This document shows positions 59,292 to 64,000 of a stretch of DNA of 64,000 nt, piece after piece. The stretch covers positions 1-64,000 of the forward strand of contig NZ_NMWT01000020.1 of assembly GCF_002860365.1 (NCBI RefSeq), read 5' to 3'. Made by a program: the position numbers and the translations under genes. The notes under the pieces were generated by a model that made no database searches, was not told the DNA's origin, and saw only the letters and a program-made list of their open reading frames with translations. The number at the start of each line of letters is the position of its first letter. The stretch's first letter is position 1. The DNA is from Bifidobacterium parmae. GTDB lineage: Bacteria; Actinomycetota; Actinomycetes; Actinomycetales; Bifidobacteriaceae.

Positions 59292-60197
59292 TTACAGCAG
59301 GCCGGCGGCCCGCATGCCCATCTCGGCCTTTTCGAGCTGGGTGGCGTCCGGGCCGACGTTCGGCAGACGCATGAACGTGGAGTCGAGCACGCCGCGGACC
59401 TTCAGCGCGGCCTTGGCCATGACGGCCTGGTAGCCGTCGCCGTTGAGCGCGTGGACGAGCGGTGCGAGCTGGTTGGCGAGACGCTGGGCCTCGTGGATGT
59501 CGCCGCGGTCGAAGGCCTCGACGAGCTGGCGCATGGGGTTCGCGGCCGCATGCGCGATGACGGAGATGATGCCGACGGCGCCGATGGAGAGGAACGGCAG
59601 GAACAGGCCGTCGTCGCCCGAATACCAGGCGAGTCCGGTGCGTTGCTGCTTCTCGACGGCGGCGGCGAGGTCGCCGGTGGCGTCCTTGACGGCCACGACG
59701 TGCTCGAGCTCGGCGAGACGGTCATAGGTCTCGACCGCCACCTTGAGTCCGGTGCGGCCGGGCACGTCGTAGACGATGATCGGCTTGTCGGTGCTTTCGT
59801 CGACGGCCTTGTAGTGGCCGAAGACGCCGTCCTGGGACGGACGGGAGTAGTAGGGCATGACGACGAGCACCGCGTCGGCGCCCGCCTCCTGGGTCTGTTC
59901 GACCATGCGCACGGTGTGCGCGGTGTCGTTGGAGCCGGCTCCGGAGATGACCGGCACGTCGACGACCTCCTTGACCGCACGGACGAGTTCGACCTTCTCG
60001 TCCATGTGGGTGACGGGCGATTCGCCGGTGGTGCCGTTGACGACGAGGCCGTCGGCGCCGTCGGCGACGAGCTGCTTGGCGAGCTTCTGCGCCGCCTCGT
60101 AATCGACGTCGCCGTTGGACTTCATCGGAGTGACCATCGCGGGCAGGATACGCCCGAACGGGGCAGGATTCAGCAGATGCATAGCGCTCTCAGTCAT
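59292..60197 (-). CDS. dapA: 4-hydroxy-tetrahydrodipicolinate synthase
   Basis: A 301-residue class I aldolase that condenses pyruvate and aspartate semialdehyde at the start of the diaminopimelate/lysine route. PAMVTPMKSNGDVDYEAAQKLAKQLVADGADGLVVNGTTGESP contains the T-T-G substrate loop. The catalytic Tyr is in PYYSRPSQDG and the Schiff-base Lys in VAVKDATGDL (about residue 170). The product feeds the reductase DapB, encoded 45 bases upstream; the two form an operon. The start at 60197 is chosen because it leaves only a short lead before the barrel; GGTGAACACT upstream is a weak ribosome site. Confidence 0.96.
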   Translation of the reverse strand: MTESAMHLLNPAPFGRILPAMVTPMKSNGDVDYEAAQKLAKQLVADGADGLVVNGTTGESPVTHMDEKVELVRAVKEVVDVPVISGAGSNDTAHTVRMVEQTQEAGADAVLVVMPYYSRPSQDGVFGHYKAVDESTDKPIIVYDVPGRTGLKVAVETYDRLAELEHVVAVKDATGDLAAAVEKQQRTGLAWYSGDDGLFLPFLSIGAVGIISVIAHAAANPMRQLVEAFDRGDIHEAQRLANQLAPLVHALNGDGYQAVMAKAALKVRGVLDSTFMRLPNVGPDATQLEKAEMGMRAAGLL

Positions 60198-60242
60198 AGT
60201 GTTCACCGTACTTCGCATTGTGGACGCGTGTGTAACGTCCGA

Positions 60243-60998
60243 TCACAGGTCGAGGAACTTGTCGAGGCCGACGGTGAGTCCCGCGGGGGCGTCGCCGGCG
60301 AGCTTGCGCACGGCGAGCAGCACGCCGGGCATGAACGAGCCGCGGTCGAAGCTGTCGGCGCGGATGACGAGCTGCTCGCCGGCGTTGCCGAAGAGCACCT
60401 CCTCGTGCGCGTTGAGGCCCCTGAGGCGCACGGCGTGCACGTGGACGCCGTCGACGACCTGGCCGCGCGAGCCGCCGTCGGTCTGGGTGTTGTCCGGCAC
60501 GGGGCCGAGGCCGGCGGCCTTGCGCGCGGCGGCGATGCCGGCCGCGGTGTGGATGGCGGTGCCGGAGGGGGCGTCCACCTTGTCCGGGTGGTGCAGCTCG
60601 ATGACCTCCACCGATTCGAAGTACTTGGCGGCCTGCGTGGAGAAGTGGTCGGCGAGCACAGCGGAGATCGCGAAGTTCGGCGCGATGAACACCTTCTGCG
60701 TGTCCGGGCGCGGTCCGGCGGCGATCGCCTCGCGCACCTTCGCGAGCTTCTCCTCGGTCCAGCCGGTCGTGCCGACGACCACGTCGACGCCCTGCGCGAC
60801 GATCGCGAGCACGTTGCCGAGGCTCACGGCGGGCACGGTGAACTCGACGACGACGTCCGTGTTGTCCGGCGTGATGGCGGTGAGGTCGTCGCCCGCGTCG
60901 AGCGCGAGCGCGAGCTGCGTGTCGGCCGCGCCGTTCACCGCGTCGACGACGTGCGATCCCATGCGTCCCTTGGCGCCGACCACCGAAACCCTGATCAT
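60243..60998 (-). CDS. dapB: 4-hydroxy-tetrahydrodipicolinate reductase
   Basis: A 251-residue NAD(P)H-dependent reductase. The dinucleotide-binding start is IRVSVVGAKGRMGSHVV. DNTDVVVEFTVP and VVVGTTGWTEE follow, then the substrate motif ELHHPDKVDAPSGTA with the catalytic H-H and the K-x-D-x-P-S-G-T signature of DapB. It reduces the DapA product toward diaminopimelate, needed for lysine and peptidoglycan. AAGGAGCACAAC precedes the ATG. It is the first gene of the dapB-dapA operon. Confidence 0.97.
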   Translation of the reverse strand: MIRVSVVGAKGRMGSHVVDAVNGAADTQLALALDAGDDLTAITPDNTDVVVEFTVPAVSLGNVLAIVAQGVDVVVGTTGWTEEKLAKVREAIAAGPRPDTQKVFIAPNFAISAVLADHFSTQAAKYFESVEVIELHHPDKVDAPSGTAIHTAAGIAAARKAAGLGPVPDNTQTDGGSRGQVVDGVHVHAVRLRGLNAHEEVLFGNAGEQLVIRADSFDRGSFMPGVLLAVRKLAGDAPAGLTVGLDKFLDL

Positions 60999-61118
60999 GT
61001 TGTGCTCCTTGTCCTTCTGTGTGCCTTGCGGGGCCTATCCGTCACGAGACTATCACCGGCGCCGCGGCGGCCGTCGTTTCGCCCACCTGTCAGACAACCA
61101 TGCCACAGGCCACCCGGC

Positions 61119-64000
61119 CTATTCCAGCAGGCCCAGCAGGTCGTCGCGGGTGAGCGAGGCGATCGACGCGGGCGCGGCCCCGGCGAGCGCGGACGCGTCG
61201 GTGAACTGGCGTGCGAGCGCGCTTTTCGTGTGCTGCAGTTCGAGGATGCGCTCCTCGATCGTGTCCTTGGCGACGATCCGGTACACGTCCACGTCGCGGC
61301 GTTGGCCGATGCGGTGCGCGCGGTCGGTGGCCTGGTCCTGCGCGGCCGCGTTCCACCATGGGTCGGCGTGGATGACGACGCTCGCGCCGACGAGGTTCAG
61401 GCCCGTGTTGCCCGCCTTGAGCGAGATGAGGAACACGGGGGTGTCGTCGGCGTTGAACCGGTCGACGAGTTCGAGGCGGCGCTTCTTCGGCGTGGAGCCG
61501 TCGATCCGGTACCAGTCGACGCCTTCCGAGTCGAGCCGTTCGCCGATCAGGTCGAGGAATCCGGTGAACTGGGAGAAGACGAGCGCCTTCTTGCCTTCGG
61601 ACATGCAGCTGGAGACGAGTTCGGCGATGGCGGCGAGCTTCGCGGAACGGTCCTTCGCGTTCGCGTAGAGGAGCCGCGGGTCGCAGCAGATCTGGCGCAG
61701 TCCGGTCAGTTCGGCGAGGATGCGGATCTTCGACGTGGCGAAGTCGTCGTCCGCCTCGTGTTCGAGCTGTTTGCGCAGGCGCTGCTCGTGCGCCGCGTAC
61801 AGTTTGCGCTGCTCGCCCTCCAACTGCACGGTGACGGTGGTCTCGATCTTGTCGGGCAGGTCGGTGAGCACCTGCGACTTGAGCCGGCGTTTGATGAACA
61901 CGCCGACGAGCGCCTGGAGCCGCCGCGCCACGCGTTCGCCTTCCGGGTTGACCTGCGCGGCGGCGCGGCCCTCGGCGCTCGACGCGTCGGCGGCGCGCGC
62001 GTTCGAGATCGGCAGCTCGTAGCGTTCGTGGAACCGTTTGTACGAGCCGAGCAGGCCGGGCATGAGGAAGTCGAAGATGCTCCACAGTTCGCTCAGCCGG
62101 TTCTCGATCGGCGTGCCGGTCAATGCGAACCGGTGCGCGGCGGTCACGGTCTTGACGGCCTTCGCGATCTTCGTCGTGTGGTTCTTGATGACCTGCGCCT
62201 CGTCGAGCGCCATCACGTCGAACCGCGCGCCGCGGTAGTCGTCCACGTCGCGGCGCAGCAAGTCGTAGGAGGTGATGAGCACGGCGGGCGCGCCATCGCC
62301 CGCGTACCGCGCGATGGCGGCGCGGCGTTCCGCCTTCGTCCCGGCGACCGTGACGGCGCGCACGCCGGGCGCGAACTTCGCGAACTCGGCGGCCCAGTTG
62401 TAGACGAGCGACGCCGGGCAGACGATGAGCGACGGCAGGGCGCGTTCCCGCGACGCGCCCGCGTCGTCGCCCCGCCTGCCTTCGGCGAGCGCGACGAGCA
62501 GGGTGATGAGCTGCACGGATTTGCCGAGTCCCATCTCGTCGGCGAGGATGCCGCCGAACCCCTTGTCGCACAGGGTGCGCAGCCACCGGTAGCCGTCCAC
62601 CTGATACGGCCTGAGCACCCGGGCGAGCGGTTCCGGCACCTGGTAGCGCTCGGGGTCGATGGTCTTGAGCTCGTCCACGTACGCCATGAACGAGGGCTCC
62701 TTGACGACGCCCGTGCCGGCGAGTTCGCCGTCGAGCAGGAACGCCTGCATGCCGGGCAGCGTGACCGGCCCCGCGTCGAGCTCGCCTTCGGACAGGTCGA
62801 AGTCGCCGGCGAACCGGTCGAGCGCGTCCAGGTCGGCGCCGCGCAGGTCGACGAACGTGCCGTCCTTGAGCCGGTGGAAGCGCTGGCGGCGGCGGTAGGC
62901 GGCGAGCAGCGAGCCGACCTCGTCGGGCGGCACCTCGTCGGCGATCGGCGAGATCTCCACGAGATTCGACTTGACGGACAGGCCGACCTTCACGCTCGGC
63001 GGCTTCGGCGCGAGCATGCGGTCGAACGCGGGCGTGGTGAACACCTTGCCTTGAGCGCGCAGCGCGTCGAGGCCCTCGTCGAACAGGGCGACGATGCGCG
63101 TCGTCTCGTCGCGGCCGATGCGCGCCGGGGCGTTCGGCGCGCCCACGGTGAAGTACGTGCGCACGAGGTCGAGCATGGCGCGTTCGGCGCCGAAATCACG
63201 CCCCGCGCCCACCTCGGGCGTGAGTCCCGGCGCGAAGTCGCCGCCCCGCTGCGGCACGACCGTCATCTCGCGCGAACCGTACCGGGCCTTCGCCTCGCAG
63301 GTGACGCCCTTCTCGTCGCGGTCGAGGTAGAACTCGGGTTCGCACTCGACGGGCCGCATCAGCGCGATCTCCTTCGGCACGTTGCCGGCCGGCAGGAGGC
63401 CGCCGTCGAGCAGGCGCGGCAGCAGCGTGCGCGCGAACAGCGGCGCGTCGTCGAAGGCGATGCGTTCGCCCGCCGCCGTCCCCCGCGCGTCATCCGCGTC
63501 CGGCGGGGCGCAGACGACCGGCAGCAGGTCGGCGACCGGCTCCAACGCCTTCGGGCAACGCACGAACCGGTATCCGGCGGCGCTCACATGCAGCGTCTCG
63601 CGGCCGCGCCGGGAGAGCGTCGCGCCGCCGGGGCGCACGGCGCGCCCGTCCCCATCCGCGGGCGGCAGCATCAGCCACACGCCCCGCTCCCCCGCGATCA
63701 CGGCCGCGACCGGGGGCGTGCCGGCGAGCGCGTACCCGTCGACGCCGCCGTCGCCGCTGATGCGCGTCATCGTCACGATCGGCGCGAACACGGTTCCGTC
63801 CGCCGCGCCGGAAGCCTCCACGCGCACGGTGGACGGCGACGACATGTACCACGAATCGAGCACCAGACCGATCTCGCCGCCCGCGACCAGGTCGAGCAGG
63901 CGCGCGACCTCCGAGACGGCGAGCGTCAGATGCCGGCCGAGCTCCACGCCGCCGAGACGGCCGTAGCGCGTGTCCTGCACGTCGACGGCGCGCCGCACGT
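61119..64000 (-). CDS. SNF2-family helicase, 5' end beyond the window
   Basis: At least 959 residues; the frame is open to the window edge, so the beginning (often a SWIM zinc finger) is missing. The bacterial SNF2-associated domain fills the first 450 residues. The motor has Walker A ILADEMGLGKSVQL, the DEAQ box MALDEAQVIKN, LTGTPIENRLSELWSIFDFLMPGLLGSY, and motif VI QATDRAHRIGQRRDVDVYRIV. These ATP-dependent DNA translocases (HepA/RapA-like) remodel protein-nucleic acid complexes; the exact role in bacteria is open. It lies 120 bases downstream of dapB's promoter side, in the same direction. Confidence 0.93.
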   Translation of the reverse strand, partial: VRRAVDVQDTRYGRLGGVELGRHLTLAVSEVARLLDLVAGGEIGLVLDSWYMSSPSTVRVEASGAADGTVFAPIVTMTRISGDGGVDGYALAGTPPVAAVIAGERGVWLMLPPADGDGRAVRPGGATLSRRGRETLHVSAAGYRFVRCPKALEPVADLLPVVCAPPDADDARGTAAGERIAFDDAPLFARTLLPRLLDGGLLPAGNVPKEIALMRPVECEPEFYLDRDEKGVTCEAKARYGSREMTVVPQRGGDFAPGLTPEVGAGRDFGAERAMLDLVRTYFTVGAPNAPARIGRDETTRIVALFDEGLDALRAQGKVFTTPAFDRMLAPKPPSVKVGLSVKSNLVEISPIADEVPPDEVGSLLAAYRRRQRFHRLKDGTFVDLRGADLDALDRFAGDFDLSEGELDAGPVTLPGMQAFLLDGELAGTGVVKEPSFMAYVDELKTIDPERYQVPEPLARVLRPYQVDGYRWLRTLCDKGFGGILADEMGLGKSVQLITLLVALAEGRRGDDAGASRERALPSLIVCPASLVYNWAAEFAKFAPGVRAVTVAGTKAERRAAIARYAGDGAPAVLITSYDLLRRDVDDYRGARFDVMALDEAQVIKNHTTKIAKAVKTVTAAHRFALTGTPIENRLSELWSIFDFLMPGLLGSYKRFHERYELPISNARAADASSAEGRAAAQVNPEGERVARRLQALVGVFIKRRLKSQVLTDLPDKIETTVTVQLEGEQRKLYAAHEQRLRKQLEHEADDDFATSKIRILAELTGLRQICCDPRLLYANAKDRSAKLAAIAELVSSCMSEGKKALVFSQFTGFLDLIGERLDSEGVDWYRIDGSTPKKRRLELVDRFNADDTPVFLISLKAGNTGLNLVGASVVIHADPWWNAAAQDQATDRAHRIGQRRDVDVYRIVAKDTIEERILELQHTKSALARQFTDASALAGAAPASIASLTRDDLLGLLE

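Overview
This window is high-GC actinobacterial DNA. The codon use, the purine-rich AAGGAG ribosome sites, the EPS locus with a fused Wzz/BY-kinase, and the pepN, rnj, dapA and dapB neighbourhood all fit a Bifidobacterium-like member of the Bifidobacteriaceae. The genus is inferred, not proven by any marker gene here.

Layout. At 0-5.9 kb are thioredoxin, two envelope proteins (one a G5/transglycosylase-type wall enzyme), a PqqD-like protein coupled to a Ser-His S26-type peptidase, a sortase-type surface protein and a small membrane protein. From 5.9 to 44.2 kb lies a large exopolysaccharide region. Its parts are a DUF4012 protein, a low-molecular-weight tyrosine phosphatase, a Wzz/BY tyrosine kinase, two polymerase/ligase-like membrane proteins, two acyltransferase-3 proteins, a Wzx flippase, a pyruvyltransferase paired with an FrhB-like protein, three glycosyltransferases, a hexapeptide acetyltransferase, a priming sugar transferase and UDP-glucose dehydrogenase. 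A HipA-like kinase gene sits inside it. A more AT-rich block (about 17.3-21.5 kb) looks transferred.

The most unusual part is 27.0-42.6 kb. Three times, the same three-gene order occurs on the minus strand: a large secreted beta-helix/repeat protein, a peptide of 47-56 residues with a shared start (M-x2-Y-x2-P-x-M/I), and a single-pass membrane protein with a Gly/Ser/Asn-rich tail. Interleaved with or near them are an HprK-like kinase, an ABC exporter, an NTP_transf_5 protein and, at 3.5-4.3 kb, the PqqD/peptidase pair. This combination resembles RiPP (paeninodin-type) tailoring sets but lacks the lasso cyclase and leader protease, so it may be an undescribed peptide-modification and surface-display system.

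From 44.2 to 54.2 kb the DNA is accessory: a DUF559-type protein, an IS481-family element with multi-copy end repeats, palindrome arrays, and an operon with a frameshifted mycosin-like membrane protease followed by three tandem paralogues of an unknown 240-270 residue family and two small membrane proteins. From 54.5 kb to the end come housekeeping genes: pepN, RNase J, dapA, dapB and a SNF2 helicase that runs off the window.

Homopolymer tracts (G8 at 5.3 kb, C9 at 15.5 kb, G6 at 42.4 kb, C7 at 51.9 kb) lie in or before envelope genes, and two of them coincide with frameshifts. Several unrelated families of short palindromes fill the gaps, and one 57-bp palindrome is carried in frame inside the ABC exporter gene.
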